Position numbers and translations under genes: made by a program
Source of the DNA: Megamonas sp. UBA1792
Lineage (GTDB): Bacteria > Bacillota_C > Negativicutes > Selenomonadales > Selenomonadaceae
NCBI GenBank assembly: GCA_002315155.1
Contig: DCFY01000079.1
Span: 1-11,539, forward strand
DNA: 11,539 nucleotides
Direction of reading: 5' to 3'
Notes under the pieces: generated by a model
The model's database searches: none
Told to the model about the DNA's origin: nothing
Seen by the model: the letters and a program-made list of their open reading frames with translations, nothing else
Shown here: positions 1 to 7,757 of the stretch, piece after piece
Position numbering within the stretch: position 1 is the first letter of the stretch
Layout: every line of letters starts with the position of its first letter

Positions 1-822
1 GGCTTCATCGGTCCGAATGGCTGTGGTAAATCCACGACAATCCGAATGCTCTGCAGCATACTCCGCCCAACTGCAGGAATCGCTACAGTTCTCGGATATG
101 ACACCGCCAAAGATGTTAACGACATTAAGCAGCATATTGGCTATATGTCACAGAAGTTCAGCCTTTATCACGATCTTACTGCAATCGAGAACCTAAACTT
201 TTACGCCGGACTTTATTCACTCCCCAAACAAGAACAAAGGCAGCGCATTCCTGAACTGCTTTCACTCCTGCACCTCGACTACAAAGAACACGCTCTCGCC
301 GCTACACTATCCGGTGGTACACGGCAACGACTTGCACTCGGCTGTGCTATTCTGCATCGTCCGGAGATTCTTTTTCTCGATGAACCAACCTCTGCAGTCG
401 ATCCAACTTCACGCCGCCTTTTTTGGAATGTAATCTATGAATTATCCCATCAAGGTACGACAATTCTCGTTACAACACACTTCATGGATGAGGCCGAGCA
501 CTGTGATGAAGCAGGTTTTCTGCGTGCTGGACGGCTCATTGCCCAGGGAACACCAGCAGCACTCAAAAGATCCATTAATGGACAGCTTATCACGATGGAC
601 AGTACTACACCACTTGAAGCACTTGCTCGTTTAAAAGCATCTGGAATTTCCTATCTCGACGCTTATATCTTTGGCAAAAAGCTCCATGTCATCCTTTCCC
701 CGAATGCAGATACGACAAAGCTTGATAACTATCAAAAAGCTGAACCAACCATGGAAGATGTTTTTGTTTATTATGATAAACATGAAGAAATCACCGAAAA
801 GAAAGAGGCGATGAAAATATGA
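1..822 (+). CDS. ABC transporter ATP-binding protein, YbhF-like (5' end cut by window edge)
   Basis: This is the ATPase subunit of an ABC exporter and would power the permease encoded directly downstream. The reading frame is open from base 1, so the true start lies outside the window; 273 codons are visible. Visible residues 4-12 are the Walker A motif (GPNGCGKST). Next come the Q-loop (YMSQKFSLY, Q at about 51), the signature LSGGTRQRLALG at about 103-114, Walker B with D-loop (ILFLDEPTSAVDP, about 123-135) and the switch histidine in VTTHFMDEAEHCD (H at about 160). All catalytic elements are present. From memory, the stretch around the Q-loop, the THFMDEAE segment and the C-terminal PTMEDVF most resemble the C-terminal ATPase half of E. 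coli YbhF, a double-ATPase protein. This copy could therefore be either the second half of a fused protein or a single-domain subunit. It overlaps the permease by ATGA, which implies translational coupling. The substrate is unknown; multidrug export is a family-based guess. Confidence 0.95.
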   Translation, partial: GFIGPNGCGKSTTIRMLCSILRPTAGIATVLGYDTAKDVNDIKQHIGYMSQKFSLYHDLTAIENLNFYAGLYSLPKQEQRQRIPELLSLLHLDYKEHALAATLSGGTRQRLALGCAILHRPEILFLDEPTSAVDPTSRRLFWNVIYELSHQGTTILVTTHFMDEAEHCDEAGFLRAGRLIAQGTPAALKRSINGQLITMDSTTPLEALARLKASGISYLDAYIFGKKLHVILSPNADTTKLDNYQKAEPTMEDVFVYYDKHEEITEKKEAMKI

Positions 823-1937
823 TACGTCTCAAGGCTGTTCTCATCAAGGAATTCATCCAGATGAAGCGCGACCCGGTTACACTTGCACTTATGATTCTTC
901 TGCCAATTGTTCAACTGCTGCTTTTCGGCTTTGCCATTCACACAGATATCAAGCATCAAAGTACCGTTGTCTTTGACCAGTCCCTTTCTAGTGAAAGCCG
1001 CGAGCTGCTCACAAGCTTCACCTCCAGCGAATATTTCGATATTGACTATGTTGCCGCAAGCTTTCAGGAGGCTAACAATTTAATTGACAGCGGTAAAGCG
1101 AGAATCGGTATTATAATTCCACCAGACCTCTCTGCAAATCTCAAACACAATCGTGCCACACCTATACAGGTTCTCATCGATGCTTCCGACTCGACCTCTG
1201 CCTCCTCGGCAATCGCTGCAGCTCAAGCCATCGGCCAGCTAAAGTCAGAGGAAATGCTCCTTCAAAAACAGCATCTGTCCCCCGACAGCCTGAAGCTCTA
1301 CGACATGCGCATTCGTTCATGGTACAATCCTGACTTCGTTACAGCCTATTACATGCTGCCGGGAATTATGGGTATTATCCTTACAATGACAATGGTCATG
1401 ATCACCTCAATGGCAATTGTTCGGGAACGGGAAAACGGAACTCTTGAACAGCTCATTGTCACACCGCTTAAGACATGGGAACTCCTGCTCGGTAAGATCA
1501 TTCCCTATATTCTCATGGGCTATGTACAAATGACAGTTGCTGTTCTTGTCGGACTTGCCGTCTTCGGTATGCCCATTCGCGGCAGCCTTCCCCTCCTCTA
1601 TGGGCTAACCTCGTTTTTCATCATTGCCTCCCTTACACTTGGTATTCTTATCTCTAACATTGCCCGCACACAAATGCAGGCAATGCAAATGTCTTTCTTT
1701 ATTTTTCTGCCAAGCGTTATGCTTTCCGGCTTTATTTTCCCCCGGGAAGCCATGCCAAAATTCTTTTATCTACTAAGTAATCTTTTACCGATGACCTACT
1801 ACCTTGATATACTGCGGGGCATCATCCTTCGCGGTAACAGCCTCAGTGCTCTCTGGTCCCAGACACTCTCTCTCATTGTTTTTATTACTGCCACCTTCAC
1901 TCTTGCTATCAAAAAGTTTTCGAAAACGATGAACTGA
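819..1937 (+). CDS. ABC-2 type transporter permease (YbhS/YbhR-like)
   Basis: This is the membrane subunit of the ABC exporter, 372 residues, a normal length for the ABC-2 permease family. The topology is typical. One membrane helix lies near the N-terminus (about 21-41), followed by a large extracytoplasmic domain (about 42-170). Five helices then follow at about 176-200, 226-250, 259-280, 287-306 and 346-365. The family hallmark RERENGTLEQLIVTPL sits at 202-217, in the cytoplasmic coupling region after the second helix. The start codon overlaps the ATPase stop (ATGA at 819-822), and a weak GAGG lies about 10 bases upstream. In YbhFSR-type systems two permeases of this kind and a HlyD-like adaptor are usually encoded together. 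Only one permease is seen here and a terminator follows at once, so the protein either homodimerises or its partner lies upstream of the window. The substrate cannot be told from sequence. Confidence 0.93.
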   Translation: MIRLKAVLIKEFIQMKRDPVTLALMILLPIVQLLLFGFAIHTDIKHQSTVVFDQSLSSESRELLTSFTSSEYFDIDYVAASFQEANNLIDSGKARIGIIIPPDLSANLKHNRATPIQVLIDASDSTSASSAIAAAQAIGQLKSEEMLLQKQHLSPDSLKLYDMRIRSWYNPDFVTAYYMLPGIMGIILTMTMVMITSMAIVRERENGTLEQLIVTPLKTWELLLGKIIPYILMGYVQMTVAVLVGLAVFGMPIRGSLPLLYGLTSFFIIASLTLGILISNIARTQMQAMQMSFFIFLPSVMLSGFIFPREAMPKFFYLLSNLLPMTYYLDILRGIILRGNSLSALWSQTLSLIVFITATFTLAIKKFSKTMN

Positions 1938-1949
1938 CCGACCTTTCCC

Positions 1950-2012
1950 TTCAAATGCAAAAAAACAGTGTCAGCGATTTTTCTCGCTAACACTGTTTTT
2001 TTTGCATTTGAA
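1950..2012. terminator. Bidirectional intrinsic terminator between convergent genes
   Basis: This is a long inverted repeat whose arms are 1950-1977 and about 1984-2012. The outer stem is TTCAAATGC/GCATTTGAA. An A7/T8 tract follows, and the inner stem CAGTGTCAGCGA/TCGCTAACACTG has one mismatch. On the plus strand the inner hairpin is followed by T8, closing the ABC operon. On the minus strand the A7 becomes a U-tract, closing the small gene that ends at 2017. Confidence 0.9.
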
Positions 2013-2016
2013 GCAA

Positions 2017-2124
2017 TTATTCCGTTTTTTCAGTAGCAGCCTGTACATGCTGCTGATGCTTTGCTACTGACTTTTGTGACTGTTTCTGCTTCTTTGCTTT
2101 ATTCTTTGGATTCTTATCTCCCAT
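2017..2124 (-). CDS. Small Lys/Gln-rich basic protein of unknown function (MGDKNPKNK...)
   Basis: This is a 35-residue protein starting MGDKNPKNKAKKQKQ and ending HVQAATEKTE. It has nine Lys and six Gln, no hydrophobic segment, no cysteine and no signal peptide, so it should be soluble, cytoplasmic, highly basic and probably disordered. An upstream in-frame ATG at 2133 touches the Shine-Dalgarno AGGAG (2134-2138) with no spacer. The ATG at 2124 has a 9-base spacer and gives the cleaner start. A promoter (2152-2160) and a terminator (1950-2012) flank it, making a complete single-gene unit. From memory, short proteins starting MGDKSPKSK or MGDRSPKS are widely annotated as hypothetical in many bacteria, and this looks like a relative. 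I know no proven function; nucleic-acid binding would be only a guess from composition. Confidence 0.75.
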   Translation of the reverse strand: MGDKNPKNKAKKQKQSQKSVAKHQQHVQAATEKTE

Positions 2125-2133
2125 ATCACTCAT

Positions 2134-2138
2134 CTCCT
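2134..2138 (-). promoter_or_regulatory. Ribosome binding site deciding the start of the small MGDK protein
   Basis: The minus strand reads AGGAG here, 9 bases before the ATG at 2124. The competing in-frame ATG at 2133 directly abuts this site and so is unlikely to be used. Confidence 0.7.
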
Positions 2139-2151
2139 TTGTTACAGGTTT

Positions 2152-2160
2152 ATTATACCA
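2152..2160 (-). promoter_or_regulatory. Extended -10 promoter for the small MGDK gene
   Basis: The minus strand reads TGGTATAAT, a perfect TATAAT with an extended TGn element. No good -35 box is visible at 16-18 bases. The predicted start site near 2145 gives a leader of about 20 nt that still contains the Shine-Dalgarno site. Confidence 0.6.
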
Positions 2161-2420
2161 CTAATTCAGAATTAATGATCCCTTCCAGTCCGCCACAATA
2201 GGGCATACATCAGCAATTAACGTACCACGCTCCGCTTGCGTGCTGCTTTTGCTACAAGAACTATCTCTTTCACGCGTTTTGTTACTTTTGGAGCCATATT
2301 TGATATTTTTTCAAGTCTAATCAATCGGAGCTTGCACATGAATAGCTTTTATTGTTTGAGCTGTGGCATTAAAAGCATAGGTTGTATAATCTTAGCACAT
2401 CAATAAATAAATCTTATATA
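2161..2420. other. Intergenic stretch with no supported gene
   Basis: No convincing gene lies between the PFOR terminator and the promoter of the small gene. On the minus strand there is a start-less open stretch at 2317-2391 that would encode DYTTYAFNATAQTIKAIHVQ and four more residues. A 26-codon ORF at 2217-2297 (MAPKVTKRVKEIVLVAKAAR and six more) has no ribosome binding site. Both are short enough to be chance; they could equally be the decayed end of a lost gene. Confidence 0.5.
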
Positions 2421-2423
2421 TAA

Positions 2424-2464
2424 AAAGTACCGCTTCAACGGATTGCTCCATGAAGCGGTACTTT
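2424..2464 (-). terminator. Intrinsic terminator of the PFOR gene
   Basis: A perfect 14-bp stem pairs 2424-2437 with 2451-2464 (core AAGTACCGCTTCA/TGAAGCGGTACTT) around a 13-base loop. On the minus strand it is followed by a T-rich run reading on through TTTTTATATATAAG. It lies 37 bases past the PFOR stop codon. Confidence 0.88.
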
Positions 2465-2500
2465 CTACGTGCTTTTGCCTGTATTTGCACAAAAGCTATT

Positions 2501-5500
2501 TCATTCTTTACCAGCAAGCTTCTTATAGCCTGCAAGTCTTGCCTTTGCATCTGCTTCTGTCTTGTCAAAAAGAGCATCCGCAGTTTCAGGGAATGCACGT
2601 TTAAGGGAAGAATAGCGTACTTCACCCTGAATGAATTCTTTGAAGTCCCCTGTCGGTTCTTTCGAGTCAAGTGAGAACGGATTCTTGCCTGTATCGACAA
2701 GTTCCGGATTATAACGATAATTTGCCCAGTATCCCGCTTCAACAGCGCGCTGTGATTCAAGCTGGCTCTTACCCATACCAGCTCTGATACCGTGGTTGAT
2801 ACATGGTGCATAAGCAATAATGAGGGACGGACCCTTATATGCTTCTGCTTCAGCAATCGCCTTGAGCGTCTGATTCTTATCTGCACCCATAGCAATCTGT
2901 GCTACATACACATAACCATATGTCATAGCCATCATGCCAAGATCCTTTTTCTTCGTCTTCTTACCCGTTGCAGCGAACTGTGCAATTGCTGCTGCCGGAG
3001 TAGACTTCGAGGACTGCCCGCCCGTATTCGAATATACTTCCGTATCAAATACAAGGACGTTGACATCTTCACCAGAAGCGAGTACATGGTCTAGTCCGCC
3101 AAAACCAATATCGTAAGACCAGCCATCTCCACCGAAGATCCACTGCGAACGTTTGACAAAGTAGTCTTTTTTACTATAAATCTTGTTAAGAAGCGTATCC
3201 GATCCTTTTTCTGCTTCGAGAAGAGCTGTGAGCTTATCCGCACGTTCGCGTGTAGCTGCGCCTTCATCAATATTTTCTTTCCAGTCAGCAAGAGCCGCCT
3301 TAAGAGCTGCACTTACCTTGCCACCATCAATAGCAGCCTGCACATCATCAGCAACTGCATCACGAACTGATTTCGTACCAAGGAACATACCAAGACCAAA
3401 TTCTGCATTATCTTCAAACAGAGAATTTGCCCAAGCCGGACCATGTCCCTTAGAATTTTTCGCATACGGCATTGCTGGCGCAGAACCACCCCAGATAGAA
3501 GAGCAGCCTGTAGCATTTGCAATCATCATACGATCACCAAAGAGCTGCGTAACAAGTTTCGCATACGGAGTTTCACCACAGCCTGCACAAGCACCAGAGA
3601 ATTCCAAAAGCGGCTGTTCAAACTGGCTGCCCTTGACGGTCTTCTTGTTCAACGGGTTCTGTTTTGAAGCAACTTCCTTCGTTGCAAAAGCAAAGTTCTG
3701 CTGTTTTTCAAGCTGCGTTGCAATTGGTTTCATAACAAGAGCCTTTTCTTTTGCTGGGCAAACCTGTGCACAGTTTCCACATCCTGCACAGTCAAGCGGA
3801 GAAACCACCATTGTGTAATGAAGTCCCTTTGCACCAACTGCATCTTTGAAGTCCATTGTTGCCGGAGCCTTACTCATTTCATCATCCGTCGTAAGAATAG
3901 GACGAATTACAGCATGAGGACAAACATATGCACACTGGTTACACTGTATACAGTTATCAACCTGCCATTCCGGAACATTGATTGCAATACCGCGCTTTTC
4001 ATATGCAGCACCGCCGACAGGGAACGTACCATCTTCCATGCCCTTGAATGTGCTTACCGGAAGTTTTTCACCTTCCTGGCGATTCATGACATTCTGAATA
4101 TCACGGATGAACACTGGAAGATCTTCTGCTGTTACAGCTTCATCTTTGGCATTTTTCCAGCTTGCTGGTACTTCAACTTTGTGAGCAGCTTCAATCCCTT
4201 TATCAATTGCACCATTATTCATATCGACAATTTTCTGACCTTTTTTACCATAAGAGGTAACAACTGCATCCTTGAGATATTTGACAGCTGTTTCAAGTGG
4301 AACAATCGCCGCGAGCTTAAAGAACGCAGACTGCATAACCATGTTGAAACGTCCGCCAAGGCCAAGGCCCTGCGCAATTTCAACAGCGTTTACAATATAG
4401 AAGTTAATTTCCTTTTCTGCAATATAACGCTTCATAGATGCTGGCAGATTTTCAGCGAGCTGTTTTTCATCCCAAACCGTATTAAGAAGGAATGTACCAC
4501 CTTGTTTGAGACCTGCAAGAAGATCATATTTCGTTACATAAGACTGCTGTGAACAGGAAATAAAGTTTGCTTTATTGATAAGGTATGGTGAGCTGATTGG
4601 CAGTTTACCAAAACGCAAATGCGACATCGTTATACCGCCGGATTTTTTGGAATCATACGCAAAGTATGCCTGTGCATACATATCCGTTTTATCACCAATA
4701 ATCTTGATTGCGCTCTTATTTGCACCAACCGTACCATCTGATCCAAGACCCCAGAACTTGCATGCTGTCGTACCTGCCGGTGTCATATCAACATCTTCCG
4801 GATAGGCTGGCAATGATGTATGCGTTACATCATCTTCAATACCAATTGTGAAACCATTCTTCGGCTGGTCATCCTTAAGGCTCTTATAAACAGCAAGAAG
4901 CTGATCCGGTGTTACATCTTTACCACCAAGACCATAACGGCCACCAACAATAATAGGATTCATATCCGAGCTGTAATAGGCAGCTTTTACATCAAGATAA
5001 AGTGGTTCGCCAAGGCATCCCGGTTCTTTCGTGCGATCGAGAACAGCCACTTTCTTTACAGTCTTCGGTAGATATTTGAAGAAATGCTCAATAGAGAAAG
5101 GCCGATAAAGATGTATGCTCAGAATACCTACCTTTTCTCCTTTTGCATTGAGATAGTCAACTGCTTCTGTTGCAGTTTCACAGACAGAACCCATTGCAAT
5201 GACAATGCGATCTGCATCCTTTGCACCATGATAATCAAACAAATGATGTTCACGGCCTGTGACTTTTGCAAGATCTGCCATTGCATCTTCCACAAGCTGT
5301 GGAAGCGCTTCATAATAGCGATTAACAGATTCACGTTCCTGAAAATAAATGTCCGGATTCTGTGCCGTACCACGAACAACCGGATGATCCGGATTGAGCG
5401 CATTGTGACGGAAAGCTTCTACTGCATCCCAATCGAGTATTTTACCAAGATCATCATAGTCGATGACTTCAATTTTTTGAATTTCATGTGATGTACGGAA

Positions 5501-6019
5501 CCCGTCAAAGAAGTTCATAAATGGAATATGTCCTTTAATAGCTACAAGATGCGCAACCGCGCTAAGATCCATGACTTCCTGTACGCTGCTTTCTGCAAAC
5601 ATTGCAAAACCAGTTTGACGCGTAGCCATTACATCCTGATGATCACCAAAGATATTCAGTGACGCAGCTGCTAACGCACGTGCGCTGACATGAAACACTC
5701 CTGGCAAAAGTTCTCCAGCAATTTTGTACATGTTCGGAATCATCAATAAAAGACCCTGTGAAGCTGTATATGTTGTAGTAAGAGCACCCGCCTGCAATGA
5801 ACCATGTACAGCACCGGAAGCACCACCTTCTGACTGCAGTTCTACAAGACGAACCTTCTGCCCGAAGAGATTCTTTACACCCTTGGCTGCCATTTCATCT
5901 ACAGATTCTGCCATTGGTGAAGATGGTGTAATTGGATAAATTGCTGCCACATCAGTAAACGCATAAGATATATACGCTGCTGCTGTGTTACCATCCATTG
6001 TTTTCATTTTTTTGCTCAT
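2501..6019 (-). CDS. nifJ: Pyruvate:ferredoxin (flavodoxin) oxidoreductase, single-chain type
   Basis: This cytoplasmic enzyme oxidises pyruvate with CoA to acetyl-CoA and CO2 and passes electrons to ferredoxin or flavodoxin; it is central to anaerobic energy metabolism. At 1172 residues it is a full-length homodimeric-type PFOR. Domain order, by analogy with the Desulfovibrio africanus enzyme, is: pyruvate/TPP domain (about 1-258), transketolase C-like domain (259-415), gamma domain (416-627), linker with EKR (628-680), two-[4Fe-4S] ferredoxin domain (680-790) and TPP-binding domain (790-1150). Key residues match: T31 in YPITPSS, E64, R114, and N998 in YSNTGGQ. Medial and distal clusters use C690/693/696/700 and C744/747/750/754; the proximal cluster uses C811, C814, C839 and C1073. 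It ends shortly after the TPP domain and lacks the C-terminal extension linked to oxygen tolerance in D. africanus. GGGGAG lies 11 bases before the ATG, a slightly long spacing. It is monocistronic. The symbol porA or pfor would be equally apt, since no nitrogen-fixation genes are nearby. Confidence 0.98.
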   Translation of the reverse strand: MSKKMKTMDGNTAAAYISYAFTDVAAIYPITPSSPMAESVDEMAAKGVKNLFGQKVRLVELQSEGGASGAVHGSLQAGALTTTYTASQGLLLMIPNMYKIAGELLPGVFHVSARALAAASLNIFGDHQDVMATRQTGFAMFAESSVQEVMDLSAVAHLVAIKGHIPFMNFFDGFRTSHEIQKIEVIDYDDLGKILDWDAVEAFRHNALNPDHPVVRGTAQNPDIYFQERESVNRYYEALPQLVEDAMADLAKVTGREHHLFDYHGAKDADRIVIAMGSVCETATEAVDYLNAKGEKVGILSIHLYRPFSIEHFFKYLPKTVKKVAVLDRTKEPGCLGEPLYLDVKAAYYSSDMNPIIVGGRYGLGGKDVTPDQLLAVYKSLKDDQPKNGFTIGIEDDVTHTSLPAYPEDVDMTPAGTTACKFWGLGSDGTVGANKSAIKIIGDKTDMYAQAYFAYDSKKSGGITMSHLRFGKLPISSPYLINKANFISCSQQSYVTKYDLLAGLKQGGTFLLNTVWDEKQLAENLPASMKRYIAEKEINFYIVNAVEIAQGLGLGGRFNMVMQSAFFKLAAIVPLETAVKYLKDAVVTSYGKKGQKIVDMNNGAIDKGIEAAHKVEVPASWKNAKDEAVTAEDLPVFIRDIQNVMNRQEGEKLPVSTFKGMEDGTFPVGGAAYEKRGIAINVPEWQVDNCIQCNQCAYVCPHAVIRPILTTDDEMSKAPATMDFKDAVGAKGLHYTMVVSPLDCAGCGNCAQVCPAKEKALVMKPIATQLEKQQNFAFATKEVASKQNPLNKKTVKGSQFEQPLLEFSGACAGCGETPYAKLVTQLFGDRMMIANATGCSSIWGGSAPAMPYAKNSKGHGPAWANSLFEDNAEFGLGMFLGTKSVRDAVADDVQAAIDGGKVSAALKAALADWKENIDEGAATRERADKLTALLEAEKGSDTLLNKIYSKKDYFVKRSQWIFGGDGWSYDIGFGGLDHVLASGEDVNVLVFDTEVYSNTGGQSSKSTPAAAIAQFAATGKKTKKKDLGMMAMTYGYVYVAQIAMGADKNQTLKAIAEAEAYKGPSLIIAYAPCINHGIRAGMGKSQLESQRAVEAGYWANYRYNPELVDTGKNPFSLDSKEPTGDFKEFIQGEVRYSSLKRAFPETADALFDKTEADAKARLAGYKKLAGKE

Positions 6020-6186
6020 GTTTTGTATTGCTCCCCTCTATTATAAGATACCATAAAACTGTATTGAGACGCAGTCTGCTATGGAAACATTGCACACTTT
6101 CCCTCACAAATTTTCATAATTTTACCATAATGTATGAATAATTATGAACAAAATATATTTCCCATTTTGTCTGTCCGCCCCACATA
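6020..6186 (-). promoter_or_regulatory. Long 5' leader of the PFOR transcript with AT-rich inverted repeat
   Basis: If transcription starts from the promoter at 6193-6221, the PFOR mRNA has a leader of about 165 nt. It contains a perfect 9-bp inverted repeat TTCATAATT (6113-6121)/AATTATGAA (6140-6148) with an 18-base spacer, plus a further TATGAA copy at 6133-6138. Near the gene a second TATAAT (6040-6045) and the ribosome binding site AGAGGGGAG (6031-6039) are seen. I recognise no known riboswitch; the repeat may be an operator. Confidence 0.4.
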
Positions 6187-6192
6187 CTGCAT

Positions 6193-6221
6193 ATTATACA
6201 CCGTGAAAATACCATTGTAAA
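6193..6221 (-). promoter_or_regulatory. Strong sigma-A type promoter for PFOR
   Basis: The minus strand carries TTTACA (6216-6221), a 17-base spacer, then TATAAT (6193-6198), close to full consensus. It sits directly after the terminator hairpin of the upstream transporter gene, as expected for an independent transcription unit. Confidence 0.7.
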
Positions 6222-6222
6222 T

Positions 6223-6261
6223 AAGTGCGACGTCTTTTTTACGAAAAAGAACTTCGCACTT
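6223..6261 (-). terminator. Hairpin terminator after the amino acid transporter gene
   Basis: The outer 8-bp stem AAGTGCGA (6223-6230)/TCGCACTT (6254-6261) and the inner stem TCTTTTT/AAAAAGA are separated by a small internal loop. On the minus strand only a weak T-rich tail (TTATTT) follows. On the plus strand a T7 run follows, so it could also stop antisense transcription. Confidence 0.6.
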
Positions 6262-6355
6262 TTTTTCACAAAAAACACATTTATATACCATGTTAATCGT
6301 ATCATAAATGCATATAAAGAATTTTTATACAATATGTACAACAGAGATTACTTGC

Positions 6356-7741
6356 TTATTGATTCGTATTATTTTGCCTGCTATGCCAATATCCATAGGA
6401 AAAATAAATTATAATTCCAATGAAGCTCCAAACAAAGAACCTTTCCCATGTCATTGCTGAAAGATTATACATTATATATGAGCAGCTCAAAACCGCTAAT
6501 GTCGCAATCGTCTTTACCCAGGGACAGTAAAACGGCCTTTTCGCTTCCGGATATTTTTTTCGCATAATCATAACACTTATTGATGATATGATAAATGCAA
6601 ACAATGTTCCAATGCTGCACATTTCAGCTACAATATGAATTGGCGTAAATCCGCTGATAATTGCAACTGCACAACCAACGATAATTGTAATACGATAGGG
6701 TGAGGCATAATGCGTGTGCAGCTTACAAACCGATTGCGGGATAAGACCATCGCGTGACATTGCAAAAAAAGCACGCGTCTGCGCATACATCATGACAAGC
6801 AGTACGGTCGTAAGACCGGCAATCGCACCCGTGCCAACAAGAGCCGAACCAAAATTGTAGCCGAGTGTTCGCAGAACATAAGCAACCGGCTCCGCATTGT
6901 CAAGCTCTGTATAGGAAACATTCCCCGTCATAACAGCCGTAACTGCGATATAAAGGATCGTGCAGATAATAAGTGAACCAATAATTCCAATTGGCATATC
7001 TCTCGCCGGATTCTTCGTTTCTTCTGCCGCCGTCGATATAGAATCAAATCCAAGGTAGGCAAAAAAGATAAATGCAGCCCCGGCTGATACACCAGAAAAG
7101 CCAAATGGCATAAACGGTTTCCAGTTCATCGTATCAACACTTGGGCCAGCTAGAAATAAAAACACAAAGATTGCCAAAAGTTTTACCCCAACAAGTGTCT
7201 TATTAACCGTCGCACTTGTATGCACTCCACGAATAAGCAGATATGTAAGAAATAATGTAATAAGAACTGCCGGAAGATTTATAATGCCGCCGTCCGCTGG
7301 TACAGACGTCCAGTTCTTCGAAATCTCAATCCCCGCCGATTTCATAAGACCGATAACATAAGCTGACCATCCGCCTGCTACCGCACTTGCCCCAACAGTA
7401 TATTCGAGAATGATATTCCATCCTACAAGCCAGGCAACAAACTCTCCCAGCGCTGTATACGCATAGGCATAAGAACTTCCCGCTACCGGTACCATTGCTG
7501 CAAGCTCCGAATAAGCCATACTCACAAAGCCGCACGTAATACTTGCAATAACAAAAGAAAGCATCAGTGCCGGACCAGCATAGTCTGCTGCTGCAACTCC
7601 GGTAAGCACAAAGATACCTGTACCAACAATAACACCAACACCAAGCATAATGACATCAAGTGAACTAAGTGTCCGCTGCATATGCGTTTTTCTTGCATCT
7701 GAAGCATATGCTTCTATACTTTTTGTCCGAAAAATATCCAA
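6356..7741 (-). CDS. APC-family amino acid permease (cationic amino acid transporter type)
   Basis: This inner-membrane secondary transporter has about twelve hydrophobic segments and is 461 residues long from the chosen start. The first helix has the APC motif GVGVIVGTGIFVLTG (34-48), followed by AGPALM. Further conserved parts are YSELAAMVPVAGSSYAYAYT and the helix-six segment FAYLGFDSISTAAEETKNP, followed by RDMPIG, all typical of the CAT subgroup (TC 2.A.3.3; YfnA/GkApcT-like). A longer frame from a GTG at 7783 has no ribosome binding site. AGGGGG (7752-7757) instead lies 10 bases before TTG at 7741, giving MDIFRTKSIE, which matches the usual N-terminus of this family. The exact substrate (Lys, Arg or neutral amino acids) cannot be read from sequence. 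It has its own promoter and terminator, so it is probably monocistronic. Confidence 0.93.
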   Translation of the reverse strand: MDIFRTKSIEAYASDARKTHMQRTLSSLDVIMLGVGVIVGTGIFVLTGVAAADYAGPALMLSFVIASITCGFVSMAYSELAAMVPVAGSSYAYAYTALGEFVAWLVGWNIILEYTVGASAVAGGWSAYVIGLMKSAGIEISKNWTSVPADGGIINLPAVLITLFLTYLLIRGVHTSATVNKTLVGVKLLAIFVFLFLAGPSVDTMNWKPFMPFGFSGVSAGAAFIFFAYLGFDSISTAAEETKNPARDMPIGIIGSLIICTILYIAVTAVMTGNVSYTELDNAEPVAYVLRTLGYNFGSALVGTGAIAGLTTVLLVMMYAQTRAFFAMSRDGLIPQSVCKLHTHYASPYRITIIVGCAVAIISGFTPIHIVAEMCSIGTLFAFIISSISVMIMRKKYPEAKRPFYCPWVKTIATLAVLSCSYIMYNLSAMTWERFFVWSFIGIIIYFSYGYWHSRQNNTNQ

Positions 7742-7751
7742 AATGAAATAA

Positions 7752-7757
7752 CCCCCT
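7752..7757 (-). promoter_or_regulatory. Ribosome binding site supporting a TTG start for the permease
   Basis: The minus strand reads AGGGGG, 10 bases before the TTG at 7741. The longer frame beginning at GTG 7783 would run through this site and would place non-family residues in front of the conserved MDIFRTKS start. Confidence 0.7.

Noticed and set aside
2338..2406. 22-codon plus-strand ORF (MNSFYCLSCGIKS...) with a GGAG 7 bases upstream
   Set aside because: It is very short, has no promoter or terminator of its own, and nothing else supports expression.
3183..5491. Several long open frames on the plus strand opposite PFOR (3183-3818, 3818-4552, 4575-4805, 4820-5071, 5084-5491)
   Set aside because: They mirror the codon pattern of the well-supported PFOR gene, their proteins are Cys/Phe/Ile-rich without recognisable domains, and I saw no convincing ribosome binding sites or promoters.
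6040..6045. TATAAT close to the PFOR start as its main -10 box
   Set aside because: A transcript starting about 7 bases downstream would begin inside the ribosome binding site, and there is no good -35 box; the promoter at 6193-6221 is much better.
6114..6341. 75-codon minus-strand ORF between the permease and PFOR
   Set aside because: It covers the terminator hairpin and the PFOR promoter, has no ribosome binding site, and its AT-driven composition (Phe, Ile, Lys, Tyr) looks non-coding.
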